DNA from: CAVURS01 sp963795385
Lineage (GTDB): Bacteria; Actinomycetota; Actinomycetes; Actinomycetales; CAVURS01
Reading direction: 5' to 3'
Assembly: GCA_963795385.1 (NCBI GenBank)
Contig: CAWCHK010000014.1
Span: 496,001 to 560,000 of the forward strand
Length of the DNA stretch: 64,000 bases
Under the pieces are notes generated by a model that saw only the letters and a list, made by a program, of their open reading frames with translations, did not search any database and was not told the DNA's origin. The position numbers and the translations under genes are program-made. Shown here in pieces: positions 1 through 8,937 of this stretch. Within the stretch, counting starts at the first letter, position 1. The number at the start of each line of letters is the position of its first letter.

Positions 1-22
1 AGCCGCCCCGGACCGGCCCGGG

Positions 23-28
23 TAGCGT
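23..28 (+). promoter_or_regulatory. -10 element (TAGCGT) of a leaderless promoter
   Basis: A TANNNT hexamer ends seven bases before the ATG at 36 and no Shine-Dalgarno sequence lies between. This is the geometry of actinobacterial leaderless transcripts, where transcription starts at or next to the start codon. The inference rests on spacing alone. Confidence 0.45.
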
Positions 29-35
29 CGCCGAC

Positions 36-1271
36 ATGACCGAACCCACCGCCACCAACCAGGACCGGATCGACCGGTACGCCGAGCTCGTCGTCCGGAT
101 CGGGGTCAACGTCCAGCCCGGCCAACCGGTGTACGTCCGCGGCGATCTCTCGCACGCGCCGATCGCGGAGGCCATCGCCGAGAAGGCCTATCTCGCAGGG
201 GCGTCGCGGGTTGTCGTGAGCTACGACGACGCCCGGGTCCGGCGAGCGGCCCTCCTGCACGGCCCGGACGAGGCGTTGACGACGTCGTACGACTGGGAGC
301 TGGAGCAGGTGCGCTCGTGGACCCGGGACGGCGCCGCGCTGATCCGTCTCACCGGCAACGCCGACCCGCACGTCTTCGACGACGTGGACCCGGCCCGGAC
401 GGTGCTGATCCCGCGTGAGCTGGCCGGCCTCTCCCGCGCGGCGCTGCTCGGCGGCGAGGTGCCATGGAACATCGTCGCGGCGCCGAATGCCGGGTGGGCC
501 GAGCAGGTCTTCGGCGAGCCGGACATCGAACGCCTCTGGGATGCCGTGTCGATCGCCATGCGGCTGGACAGCGACGACGTCGTGGCCGAGTGGCGGGCCC
601 ACTCCGACCGGCTCGGCCGTCTCGGCGCCGTGCTGACCGGGCTGGAGCTGGACGCCGTCCGCTACCACGGCGAGGGCACCGACCTCACGGCCGGGCTACC
701 GGTGGGGGCGGTCTGGGTGGGTGGCGCCCAGACGACGGCGGCCGGCATCGCCTACCTGCCGAACCTGCCCACCGAGGAGGTCTTCACCAGCCCGGACCGG
801 GCCCGCGCCGACGGTGTGCTGCGGACGACCCGCCCGCTCGTCATGCCCGGCGCCGGCGTGGTCGTCGAGGATCTCGTGGTCACCTTCGAGGGCGGCCGCG
901 CGGTCGACGTGCAGGCGCGGACCGGGGCGGAAGCCGTTCGGGCCCAGCTGGATTCGGACGAGGGCGCTCGCAGCCTCGGCGAGGTGTCGCTCGTCGACGG
1001 GTCCTCCCGGGTCCGCGCCGCGGGCGTGACGTTCCACGACACGCTGTACGACGAGAACGTCGGTTGCCACGTGGCCTGGGGGCAGGGCTTCGCGATGTGC
1101 ATCCCCGGCGGTCAGGCCCTGGCGCCGGAGGAGCTGGCCGGACGCGGGCTGAACTACTCGGCCGTGCACACGGACGTCGTCATCGGCGGGCCGGGCGTCG
1201 ACGTCGACGGCATCCGGGCCGACGGCTCGGTCGTGCCCCTGATCCGCGAGGACGCCTGGGCGGTGGGCTGA
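36..1271 (+). CDS. M29-family metallo-aminopeptidase
   Basis: Likely cytoplasmic aminopeptidase of the thermophilic M29 family (AmpS/PepS type), which removes N-terminal residues from peptides using a two-metal site. The 411-residue length is normal for the family. The expected metal-ligand landmarks appear in order: NLPTEE near residues 243-248, the Glu of LGEVS at 316, FHDTLYDEN with His334 and Tyr338, and the NYSAVHTD segment with His378 and Asp380. The ATG start is supported by a TAGCGT -10 element just upstream and no ribosome site, suggesting leaderless translation. It stands alone, 81 bp before the next gene. Peptide specificity cannot be read from the sequence. Confidence 0.85.
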   Translation: MTEPTATNQDRIDRYAELVVRIGVNVQPGQPVYVRGDLSHAPIAEAIAEKAYLAGASRVVVSYDDARVRRAALLHGPDEALTTSYDWELEQVRSWTRDGAALIRLTGNADPHVFDDVDPARTVLIPRELAGLSRAALLGGEVPWNIVAAPNAGWAEQVFGEPDIERLWDAVSIAMRLDSDDVVAEWRAHSDRLGRLGAVLTGLELDAVRYHGEGTDLTAGLPVGAVWVGGAQTTAAGIAYLPNLPTEEVFTSPDRARADGVLRTTRPLVMPGAGVVVEDLVVTFEGGRAVDVQARTGAEAVRAQLDSDEGARSLGEVSLVDGSSRVRAAGVTFHDTLYDENVGCHVAWGQGFAMCIPGGQALAPEELAGRGLNYSAVHTDVVIGGPGVDVDGIRADGSVVPLIREDAWAVG

Positions 1272-1352
1272 TCGTCGCTCAGTGTTCATCCCCGGGAGCG
1301 GATCCGGGTCTATCCGCGAGGGGGTTCCTGACTCTAGGGTCAGCCTCAGCTC

Positions 1353-2986
1353 ATGACTGCATCGCGGAGTCCCCGTCGCGTCGCCGTCGGCCTGATGGTC
1401 GCGGCGGCCCTGGCGCTGCCGGTCCCGGCGGCGGCGGCCCGGACACCCACGAGCGCAGCTGGCGCAATGACGGCCGCGACTGCTGGCGCGCGCCCGTCGA
1501 CGTCGGTGCGGCTCTCGGTCATGACCCAGAACATGTTCTACGGCGGCGACGACTACGACCTGAAGACCGGCGGCTTCTGCCCCGTGTCCGACGGCTGCCC
1601 GCGGGCGCTGCACCGGATCGCGGCCGCCATCACCAAGGCCAAGGCTGACGTCGTCGGACTGCAGGAGACCGAGCGCAACACAGCCGTCCTGGCCGGCCTG
1701 CTCGGGTGGTACTCCTCGCCGCGCGCTCACGTCATCTCGCGCTACCCGATCATCGAGCCGCCCGGCAGCGGCGGGATGTACGTCTTCGTGGAGCCGGCGC
1801 CCGGCCGGGTCGTCGCGGTCGCGGACTTCCACCTGCCGTCGACACCCTACGGTCCGTACGAGGTGCGGGACGGCGCCACCCGCCAGCACGTGTTGAAGCT
1901 CGAGAACACCCTCCGGGTGCCGTACATGCAGACGCAGCTCCGGGCGCTGAAACGCCTTGAGGCGCAGGGGTATCCGATCTTCGTGACCGGCGACTTCAAC
2001 AGCCCGTCCTACCTCGACTGGACCGCTGCGGTCGTGAAGGTCCGCAGCGCGGTGCCGTACCCGGTGCGGTGGCCGGTCAGCTACGCGTTCGCGCGGGCGG
2101 GCTTCGGCGACTCCTACCGTGACATCCACCCGGATCCCGTTGCGACACCTGGCTTCACGTGGACACCAGGCGGCCCGGAGACCGACCCCCACGAGGTCCT
2201 CGACCGGATCGACTGGGTCCTGCACGCCGGCCCCGTCACCACGCTGGACAGCCAGGTCGTCGGCGAGGCCGGCGACCCGGACGCCGGTGTCACCGTGCCG
2301 GCGCCGTACCCGTCGGACCACCGCGGTGTCGTCTCGACCTTCGCGGTCCGGGCCGTCGCGCCGACACCGTTCGCCGCCACCCAGCAGCGCCGGATCATCC
2401 AGGGCGACACGATCGCCGTGCAGTGGCAGCTGACGGGCGCAGGAGCCGGCACCAGCGGGTCGGCCTGGTGCGGCGTACCGCGGCCGGGCACGAGGTCTGG
2501 GTGCGCTCACTCACGCCGGCGGTCGCCTTCGGTCAGGCCACGATCGCCGTCGGAGGGCTCGCCCCCGGCCGGTACGCCGTGGTGCTGGCTGACCGGGGCG
2601 GCTCCCGGATCCGCACCAGGGAGCCGGTCTACGTCTACCGGCCCAGCGACCACCCCACGGTCACGACCAGCAAGGCGACGTACCGGGTCGGCCAGTCGAT
2701 CACCGTGCGCTGGACCGAGTCGCCGGGCAACGGCCTGGACTGGATCGGGCTCTTCCCGTGCCAGGCCAACGGCAGGTGCGGCGACAACTCGACCTTCCTG
2801 CTCTACGACTACACGCAGACCGCGATCGAGGGTTCGCTGACGATCGGCGCGGACCGGGCCGGCTTCGAGGGGATCTCGGCGGCCTGGCCGCTGCCACCGG
2901 GCCGGTACGTCGCGCGGCTGCTGATCGACGACAGCTACATCTCGATCGGGCAGTCCCGCGAGTTCACCATCGTCAAGGCCGGCTAG
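1353..2986 (+). CDS. Secreted endonuclease/exonuclease/phosphatase-fold protein, frameshifted
   Basis: Residues 1-30 form a signal peptide (Arg-rich start, hydrophobic core, Ala-rich end). An EEP (DNase I/sphingomyelinase-like) domain follows, with the usual catalytic landmarks: Asn60 in TQNMFYGG, Glu105 in GLQETE, Asp214 and Asn216 in TGDFNSPS, and Asp322/His323 in SDHRG. After about residue 365 come Ig-like beta segments. The frame breaks at a GGG run (2457-2459). Restoring one base there joins the first part to a coherent C-terminal half (VGLVRRTAAGHEVW onward) ending at 2986, so the gene was probably one protein of about 544 residues. Nuclease, phosphodiesterase and sphingomyelinase activity are all possible. 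The stop codon shares CTAG with the convergent lipoprotein gene. Confidence 0.75.
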
Positions 2987-4038
2987 GGCAACCGGGCGAA
3001 CACCGCCGGAGCCAACGTCCGCACGAGGGTGCACGCCTGTTCGTCGGTGGCCACGGTCGGCAGGGCGACGTGCAGCTCGGCCATCTCCATCGCCGGCTGC
3101 CCGGAGCCACTCGGGAACGGGATGTGCGGGCCGTAGCCGATGCACTCGCCCGGCCGCCCGTCCGGTTGCTCCGCCACCAGGACCACCTGGTGCTTGGCGG
3201 CGGTCATGGTCGTGGACCCGGGGCCGCCGTCGAAGCGCGCGTACGCCGCCGCGAGGACGAGCGAGACGTACGTCGCGCCGAGCCGCCCGTACGCGCACTG
3301 GTGCCCGGCCGGTGACGTGACCGACCGGCTCGTCCCCAGCAGCCCGGCGAAGCGCTGCACCACGTCGGGAGCAAGGGCGGTACACGCGTCGACCGGCCCT
3401 AACGAGTGCTTCGGGTAGGTCCGATGGGCGACCCGGGCCGCGGCGATGATCGCGAGCGCGCCACGAAGGGCCGCGTCGGCGGCCGCGCAGGTCGCGGTGG
3501 TCGCCGGCCCGTCCACCGGCGCGGCGCTGACCAGCAGGGCCACCCCGTCGGTGAAGGCCACGTCGTCCTGGCAGCCGGCGAGCCCGGGGGACCCGGCCAC
3601 CACCTGCTGCCCGGTCTCGAGCCGCTCGGTGCTCCTCGGGGCCGGCACGTCGACCGAGGTGCTCGCCAGCTGGGCCGTCGTGGCCGTCTCACCGACGTGC
3701 AGCTCGACCGGGCCGCTGCGCGCGGTGAGCTTCACGACGCAGTAGTCCAGGGACTGGGGATCGCCGAGGGCCGCCGAGCCCGACGCCTTCAGCGTGGCCA
3801 GGTCGACCAGGCTGCACGGGTCGAGCGTGCGGAGGTTGCCCAATGCGGCGCGCGCCGTGGCCGGCAGGGGAGCTGACGGGGCCAGGCTCGGGGCCGTCCC
3901 GCCGGGCGCCGGGCTGGTGGTGGTCCGGCTGCTGGTCGCCGGCGACGACGGATGGCTCGGCGCGGTGCAGGAGGTCAGGACGAGCAGGCCGGCGGACGCG
4001 GCCACGGACGCGGCGAGGGCCACCGTGCGGCGAAGCAT
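2983..4038 (-). CDS. DUF3558-like lipoprotein with two tandem domains
   Basis: Predicted exported lipoprotein of unknown function. The N-terminus has two arginines, a hydrophobic stretch and a lipobox LTSC with the acylated Cys near residue 24, followed by a Ser/Thr/Pro-rich linker. Two similar domains follow. Each opens with a DPCSLV or DACTAL segment and contains a second Cys about 40-50 residues on (DYCVV, HQCAYG), which resembles actinobacterial DUF3558 proteins. The start is the ATG at 4038, preceded by GGAGGTG at good spacing. It lies downstream of dnaB on the same strand, with a hairpin between them. The family match is by motif pattern only. Confidence 0.65.
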   Translation of the reverse strand: MLRRTVALAASVAASAGLLVLTSCTAPSHPSSPATSSRTTTSPAPGGTAPSLAPSAPLPATARAALGNLRTLDPCSLVDLATLKASGSAALGDPQSLDYCVVKLTARSGPVELHVGETATTAQLASTSVDVPAPRSTERLETGQQVVAGSPGLAGCQDDVAFTDGVALLVSAAPVDGPATTATCAAADAALRGALAIIAAARVAHRTYPKHSLGPVDACTALAPDVVQRFAGLLGTSRSVTSPAGHQCAYGRLGATYVSLVLAAAYARFDGGPGSTTMTAAKHQVVLVAEQPDGRPGECIGYGPHIPFPSGSGQPAMEMAELHVALPTVATDEQACTLVRTLAPAVFARLP

Positions 4039-4054
4039 CCGACACCTCCGACGG

Positions 4055-4080
4055 CACGCTGGACAGGGGCTTCCAGCGTG
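4055..4080 (-). terminator. Hairpin between dnaB and the lipoprotein gene
   Basis: CACGCTGGA (4055-4063) and TCCAGCGTG (4072-4080) are a perfect 9-bp inverted repeat with an eight-base loop, placed 57 bp after the dnaB stop and just upstream of the lipoprotein gene. There is no T-run, as is common in high-GC actinobacteria. It is a candidate dnaB terminator or attenuator. Confidence 0.4.
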
Positions 4081-4136
4081 TCGGGAGGAGGTCGTGATCC
4101 GGTCACACCGGCATCACGTTCCGGAGACGGGCTCGG

Positions 4137-6644
4137 CTACGTCGCGGCCATGTCGACGAAGCGGCTGTAGTGGCCCTGGAAGGCGACGGTGATCGTGTCG
4201 GTCGGCCCGTTGCGGTGCTTGGCCACGATGAAGTCGGCCTCACCCGCCCGCGGCGACTCGCGCTCGTAGGCGTCCTCGCGGTGCAGCAGGATCACCATGT
4301 CGGCGTCCTGCTCGATCGAGTTGTGCACGGCGACCCCGTCGGCGACGAAGTTGTGCGTCCCGATCACCGTCGCGTCGTACACCTCCTCGACCCCGTCCGG
4401 CTGGACCGAGACCACCCGGTCCCACAGCACGTCGTTGACCGCGTCGACGTCGAGGTCCACGGCGTCGAGCAGCTCGACCACCCGGCCGATCGGGTGCCGG
4501 CGCACCATCGCCGCGTGCTCCGGTCGGGCCAGGGCCGGCCCGGCCGCGCGCGGCCCGTCCGCCGTACCGGCCGAGACCCCCGCTGACACCAGCTGGTCGG
4601 ACTCCTGCAGCAGGACCTCGTGGACGGTGTGCCAGACCCGCTGCGAGGCCAGCTCGGACTGGGGTCGGGGCGCGCTGGCCGAGCGCACGGCGTCGAGCAG
4701 GAGCATCGCGTCCACGCTGTCGGTGCCGTGCACGCCGATCTCGGACAGGAACCGGCGCTGGTCGTCCACCCCGCTGATGGCCAGTGCCCATTCCGGGGTC
4801 CCGACCGACCCGTAGGACCGGTCGGTCGGGACCCCGGAATCCCCGAGATCGCTCGAGATGCCGAACCGCAGCAACAGTCGAGCGACGTTGTCCAGGCCCT
4901 CACGCCGTACGCCGCACAGGCGGACCCGCCCGCGGTCGCCGCCCGGGTCCAGCGACACCGACCCGGCGAGCGACCACAGGTGCCGCAGGAAGGTCGCGAT
5001 CTGCTGCTTCGGCAGGGAGGCCACCCGGGCCGGGACCCCCAGCAGCGTCGTGCTCATCCCGAGCAGCTCCTCGGCGAGGGTCTCGGCGGCGGCGGCGACC
5101 TTCGAGTCGTCCCAGACCGTCGTCAGCTCCGGCGCGGGCACGTGCCGCGGCACGGCGACCCTCGACCCAGGCCGCAGCGACTCCAGCGCGGCCCAGCCCT
5201 CGTAGGTGAGGAACGGGTGGTTGGCCGTCGCGCGGACGCTCCGGCCGGACGCCAGCCGGACCCGGAAGACCGGCCGCACACCGGTCGGGAACACGTGGGT
5301 CAGGTGGCGCCGGACGTAGCGCAGCGAGTCGTCGAGCGACCAGACCGGCACGTCGCGCGCGCCGCTGGCGTGCAACGCCCCGAGCGTCGTCTCCGCACCC
5401 GTGTCGGCTCGGAGCACCTTGGTGTCCGCGGTCAGGCAGCCGGACTCGCGCAGGTCGGACATCATCGGCTTCTTGTCGGTGCGGGCCTCGGCGCCTCGGT
5501 TCAGCTGCGAGATCGCGATGACCGGCACCTCGAGCTCCTTGGCCAGCAGCTTGAGCGCGCGGGAGAACTCCGAGACCTCCTGCTGGCGCGACTCCACCCG
5601 CTTGCCGCTCTGCATCAGCTGCAGGTAGTCGATGATCACGAGCTTCAGGTCGTGCCGCTGCTTGAGCCTCCGGCACTTGGCCCGGATCTCCATCAGCGAC
5701 ATGTTCGGGGAGTCGTCGATGAAGAGCGGTGCATCGGTCAGCTCGCCCATCGTCCGGGCCATCTTGGTCCAGTCGCTGTCGTCGAGCTTGCCCTGGCGCA
5801 GCTTCTGCAGCGGGATCCGGGCCTCGGCCGACAGCAGGCGCATCGTGATCTCGGTCCGGCTCATCTCCAGGCTGAAGATCACCGAGGTCATCCCGTGCTT
5901 GATCGACGCCGACCGCGCGATGTCCAGTCCCAGCGTCGACTTCCCGATGGCGGGGCGGGCCGCGAGGACGATCATCTGACCGGGGTGCAGGCCGTGGGTC
6001 AGCCGGTCGAGATCGGCGAAACCCGTTGGTACGCCGGCCATCGTGCCGTCGCGATGGCCGGCGGCCTCGATCTCGTCGACGGTCCCCTCGATGATCGCGC
6101 CGATCGGGAGGTAGTCCTCCGACGTGCGCCGCTCCGTGACGGCGTAGACCTCGGACTGCGCGGCGTTGACCAGGTCGTCGACGTCACCGCCGGTCGCTGC
6201 GTAGCCCAGCTGCACGATGCGGGTACCGGCCTCGACCAGCCGGCGCAGCACCGCGCGCTCGCGGACGATCTGCGCGTAGTAGCCCGCGTTGGCAGCGGTC
6301 GGCACGCCCGAGATCAGCGTGTGCAGGTAGGCCGTGCCACCGATCCGGGTCAGGTCGCCCCGCTTGGTCAGCTCGTCGGCGACGGTGACCGCGTCGGCCG
6401 GCTCCCCCCGGCCGTACAGGTCCAGGACCGCCTCGAAGATCGTCTCGTGGGCCGGCCGGTAGAAGTCCGCGCCGCGCAGCGTCTCCACGACGTCGGCGAT
6501 CGCGTCCTTGGACAGCATCATGCCGCCGAGGACGCTCTGCTCCGCGAGGACGTCCTGCGGCGGCGTACGGTCGAAGGCCTCCCCTGGACCCTCGGGCGGC
6601 CCGGAGGCCCCGGAGAAGTCCACCCCGATCTGCGCCAGCGACAC
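4137..6644 (-). CDS. dnaB: Replicative DNA helicase DnaB containing an intein
   Basis: Hexameric helicase that unwinds the fork ahead of DNA polymerase III. The N-terminal domain begins with the typical FDRTPPQDVLAEQSVLGGM segment, and the RecA-like motor has Walker A ARPAIGKS. An intein of 373 residues (codons 403-775) interrupts the motor between RESG and SIEQDAD. Without it the protein is 462 residues, the normal DnaB size. The start is the GTG at 6644 because AAAGGAG lies four bases upstream; an ATG 20 codons earlier lacks this support. It is divergent from the MATE gene across a 323-bp spacer that holds DnaA-box-like sites. Splicing is required for function. Confidence 0.97.
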   Translation of the reverse strand: MSLAQIGVDFSGASGPPEGPGEAFDRTPPQDVLAEQSVLGGMMLSKDAIADVVETLRGADFYRPAHETIFEAVLDLYGRGEPADAVTVADELTKRGDLTRIGGTAYLHTLISGVPTAANAGYYAQIVRERAVLRRLVEAGTRIVQLGYAATGGDVDDLVNAAQSEVYAVTERRTSEDYLPIGAIIEGTVDEIEAAGHRDGTMAGVPTGFADLDRLTHGLHPGQMIVLAARPAIGKSTLGLDIARSASIKHGMTSVIFSLEMSRTEITMRLLSAEARIPLQKLRQGKLDDSDWTKMARTMGELTDAPLFIDDSPNMSLMEIRAKCRRLKQRHDLKLVIIDYLQLMQSGKRVESRQQEVSEFSRALKLLAKELEVPVIAISQLNRGAEARTDKKPMMSDLRESGCLTADTKVLRADTGAETTLGALHASGARDVPVWSLDDSLRYVRRHLTHVFPTGVRPVFRVRLASGRSVRATANHPFLTYEGWAALESLRPGSRVAVPRHVPAPELTTVWDDSKVAAAAETLAEELLGMSTTLLGVPARVASLPKQQIATFLRHLWSLAGSVSLDPGGDRGRVRLCGVRREGLDNVARLLLRFGISSDLGDSGVPTDRSYGSVGTPEWALAISGVDDQRRFLSEIGVHGTDSVDAMLLLDAVRSASAPRPQSELASQRVWHTVHEVLLQESDQLVSAGVSAGTADGPRAAGPALARPEHAAMVRRHPIGRVVELLDAVDLDVDAVNDVLWDRVVSVQPDGVEEVYDATVIGTHNFVADGVAVHNSIEQDADMVILLHREDAYERESPRAGEADFIVAKHRNGPTDTITVAFQGHYSRFVDMAAT
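4320..5438 (-). other. Intein within DnaB, degenerate homing endonuclease domain
   Basis: Starts at Cys (codon 5438-5436, CLTADTKVL), has block B Thr-x-x-His in RATANHPFLT, and ends with VYDATVIGTHNFVADG and VAVHN before Ser+1. All protein-splicing residues (Cys1, block B His, terminal His-Asn, Ser+1) are present, so splicing should work. The insertion point RESG/SIEQ matches the known Synechocystis DnaB intein. The middle retains LAGLIDADG-family remnants: FLRHLW followed by SLAGSVS, where intact relatives have an acidic residue before GS, and a later LLLRFGI. I cannot find the first acidic LAGLIDADG motif, so homing activity is probably lost. Confidence 0.9.
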
Positions 6645-6967
6645 GTTGCTCCTTTGAGCTCCCCGCGACCGGTCGGCCGTCGAACACACGTTCGCATGGC
6701 CCACCGACAGCCCCGAGCCGAGAACTCATCCGCCCGGCCCTGGAGAACCTAGGAGAGCGGGCCCACCCGGGCCAAGGTCCCCCTGTGCGCCCGCGGTGGA
6801 CGACCACCCGTTCGCCTGTGGACGAGCGCCGGTCGCCTGGGTACGACGTGTGGACGACCTGGGGGTAACCGCGGGGACCCGCGGCCACCGGCGGGTCCCC
6901 GCGGCACTCCTCGTGCTGGGGCGTTGCTCTAGCCTCGTCCACCGGGTGTGGAGGAGAGAAACTCGCG
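6645..6967. promoter_or_regulatory. dnaB / MATE divergent intergenic region with DnaA-box-like sites
   Basis: This 323-bp gene-free spacer holds the divergent promoters of dnaB and the MATE exporter. It contains three evenly spaced sites on the plus strand: GGTGGACGA at 6795-6803, TGTGGACGA at 6817-6825 and TGTGGACGA at 6849-6857. Their complement TCGTCCACA is one mismatch from the actinobacterial DnaA box TTGTCCACA (the first site has two). I could not identify convincing -35/-10 pairs. Confidence 0.45.
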
Positions 6968-8317
6968 ATGTTGTCCAGCATGTGGTCGCGCCGCCGCGCC
7001 GGTGATCAGGCCCGGCGGGGTGACGCCCGCGAGGTGCTGCGGCTGGCCGTGCCCGCGTTCGTGACCCTCGTGGCCGAGCCGGTGTTCCTGCTCGCCGACT
7101 CGGTCGTCGTCGGCCACCTGGGCACGGTGCCGCTGGCCGCCCTGGGCATCGCGGCCGCCGCGCTCGGCGCGAGCGCCAGCGTGTTCGTCTTCCTCGCGTA
7201 CGGCACCACCGGCGCAGTGGCCCGCCGGCTCGGCGCGGGGGACCGGCTCGGGGCGATGAGCATCGGTGTCGACGGGCTCTGGCTCGCGCTCGCCATCGGG
7301 CTCGCGGCCGGCCTGGCCATGCTGGCGCTGGCCGGGCCGCTGGCGTCCGCGCTCGGCGCCGACGGCGCGGTGCTGCACCCGGCCACGACCTACCTGCGGA
7401 TCAGCGCGGCGTCCGTGCCGGCGATGCTCCTGAACTTCGCCGCGACCGGCGTCCTGCGCGGCCTGCAGGACACCCGGACGCCGCTGGTCGTCGCGCTGGT
7501 CGGCTTCCCGGTCAACGTGGTCCTCAACGTGACGCTCGTCTACGGCGCCGGCCTGGGCATCGCGGGGTCGGCGCTCGGCACCGCGCTGGCCCAAGCCGCG
7601 ATGGCCGTCACCCTCGTCCTGGTCGTGGTCCGGCTGGCCGAGCGGGAGGGCGCCGTCCTGCGGGCCCACCCGACGCGCGTGCTGAGCGCCGCCCGCGAGG
7701 GTCTGCCGCTCCTTGTCCGGACGCTCTCGCTGCGAGCCACCATCCTGGTGACCACGTGGGTCGCGGCCGGGCTGGGCGTGGTCTCCCTCGCGGCGTACCA
7801 GGTCTCCTCGACGATCTGGACGACGCTCGCGTTCGCCCTCGACGCACTCGCGATCGCCGGGCAAGCCCTCACCGGGAGGTACCTGGGAGCCGGCGACGTG
7901 GCCGGAGCCCGGTCGGCCACCCGGCTGATGCTGTGGTGGGGTACGGCGTTCGGCGTCGTCCTCGGCGGGCTGATCCTCGCTCTGCACCGGGTCCTGCCGC
8001 TCGCCTTCACCAGCGACCCGCAGGTGCGAACGGCGTTGGCGGGTGGGCTCGTCGTGGTGGCGATCGGGCAGCCGCTGTCGGGGTGGGTCTTCGTCCTGGA
8101 CGGCGTCCTGATCGGCGCGGGCGATGCCCGGTGGCTGGCCTGGATGCAGCTGGCGATCTTCGCGGCGTACCTGCCGTTGGCCCTCGTCGTGCACGCCCGC
8201 GCGGGCGACGTGGCCGCCCTGTGGTGGGCGTTCACCGGCTGGATGCTGATCCGGGGTGCGGCGCTGGGCTGGCGGGCTCGGGGCGATGCGTGGCTGGTGA
8301 CCGGCGCGACCCGCTAG
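6968..8317 (+). CDS. MATE-family multidrug/metabolite exporter (DinF-like)
   Basis: Inner-membrane exporter of the MATE family, normally driven by H+ or Na+ exchange. The 449 residues contain about twelve hydrophobic segments in two related halves. The first half has the FVTLVAEPVFLLADSVVVGHLG segment region (residues 29-50) typical of DinF-type MATE proteins in actinobacteria, and a TGVLRGLQDTRTPL segment follows near residue 160. The ATG start is preceded by GGAGAG. It is divergent from dnaB and convergent with rplI, with a palindromic element at the 3' end. Substrates cannot be inferred. This position next to dnaB is common in actinobacteria. Confidence 0.88.
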   Translation: MLSSMWSRRRAGDQARRGDAREVLRLAVPAFVTLVAEPVFLLADSVVVGHLGTVPLAALGIAAAALGASASVFVFLAYGTTGAVARRLGAGDRLGAMSIGVDGLWLALAIGLAAGLAMLALAGPLASALGADGAVLHPATTYLRISAASVPAMLLNFAATGVLRGLQDTRTPLVVALVGFPVNVVLNVTLVYGAGLGIAGSALGTALAQAAMAVTLVLVVVRLAEREGAVLRAHPTRVLSAAREGLPLLVRTLSLRATILVTTWVAAGLGVVSLAAYQVSSTIWTTLAFALDALAIAGQALTGRYLGAGDVAGARSATRLMLWWGTAFGVVLGGLILALHRVLPLAFTSDPQVRTALAGGLVVVAIGQPLSGWVFVLDGVLIGAGDARWLAWMQLAIFAAYLPLALVVHARAGDVAALWWAFTGWMLIRGAALGWRARGDAWLVTGATR

Positions 8318-8374
8318 GCGTACCCGGCCGGCTGGACGGCCGCTGCTACCAGCTCACGGCGGCGCCCTCGGCCC

Positions 8375-8470
8375 GTACTCCAGCTCGGCCGGTGAACCGG
8401 CCCCCGAAGGAGCGGATTCACCGGCCGGAGTGGAGTACGGCGGCCGGGTGGGAGCACCGGGCCGGGTACG
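8375..8470. repeat. Palindromic intergenic element, copy 1
   Basis: GGCCGGTGAA (8387-8396) pairs with TTCACCGGCC (8417-8426), and the stem extends imperfectly outward to GTACTCC at 8375 and GGAGTAC ending at 8438. A conserved tail containing GGCGGCCGGGTGGGAGCACC follows. A second, clearly related copy lies at 53900-53988. Here it sits between the convergent MATE and rplI genes, so it may act as a bidirectional terminator. Confidence 0.6.
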
Positions 8471-8477
8471 GCGGGGA

Positions 8478-8924
8478 TCAGCCCGCGACGACCTCGAGGG
8501 TCACCGTGGCCTTGACGCCCTCGTGCAGGTGCACGCTGAGCTGGTGGCTGCCGACCGACTTCACCGGCTGGGCCAGCTCGATCTTGCGGCGGTCCAGGGA
8601 CGGGCCCCCGGCGGCCGAGACCGCGGACGCGATGTCGGCCGGCGTGACGGCACCGAACAGCCGGCCGGACGCCCCGGCCTTGGCCGACAGCGTGACCGGC
8701 TTGCTCTCCAGCAGCGCCTTGACCGCCTGCGCCTCGTCGAGCGTCTTGATCTCGCGAGCGCCCCGCGCCTTCTGGATCGAGGCGACCTGCTTCTCGCCGC
8801 CCTTGGTCCAGGCGACGGCCAGCGAGCGCGGCATCAGGAAGTTGCGCGCGTAGCCGTCCTTGACCTCGACCACGTCACCCGGCGTGCCGAGCCCGGTCAC
8901 CTCTTGGGTCAGAATGAGCTTCAT
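8478..8924 (-). CDS. rplI: 50S ribosomal protein L9
   Basis: Binds 23S rRNA at the base of the L1 stalk. The 148-residue protein has the canonical L9 N-terminal domain (MKLILTQEVTGLGTPGDVVEVKDGYARNFL region), a long connecting helix and a C-terminal domain ending LEVVAG. The start is the ATG at 8924, preceded by GAGGAGG. It is the last gene of the rpsF-ssb-rpsR-rplI unit, 13 bp after rpsR, and converges on the MATE gene. Confidence 0.98.
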   Translation of the reverse strand: MKLILTQEVTGLGTPGDVVEVKDGYARNFLMPRSLAVAWTKGGEKQVASIQKARGAREIKTLDEAQAVKALLESKPVTLSAKAGASGRLFGAVTPADIASAVSAAGGPSLDRRKIELAQPVKSVGSHQLSVHLHEGVKATVTLEVVAG

Positions 8925-8937
8925 CGCCAGGGCCTCC

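Noticed and set aside
4620..6752. Very long open frame opposite dnaB (and similar ones opposite ssb-GT87, ponA, DUF6049 and trxB)
   Set aside because: They lie antisense to well-supported genes, have Arg/Pro/Gly/Ala-skewed composition and no domains, and arise because stop codons are rare in GC-rich DNA.
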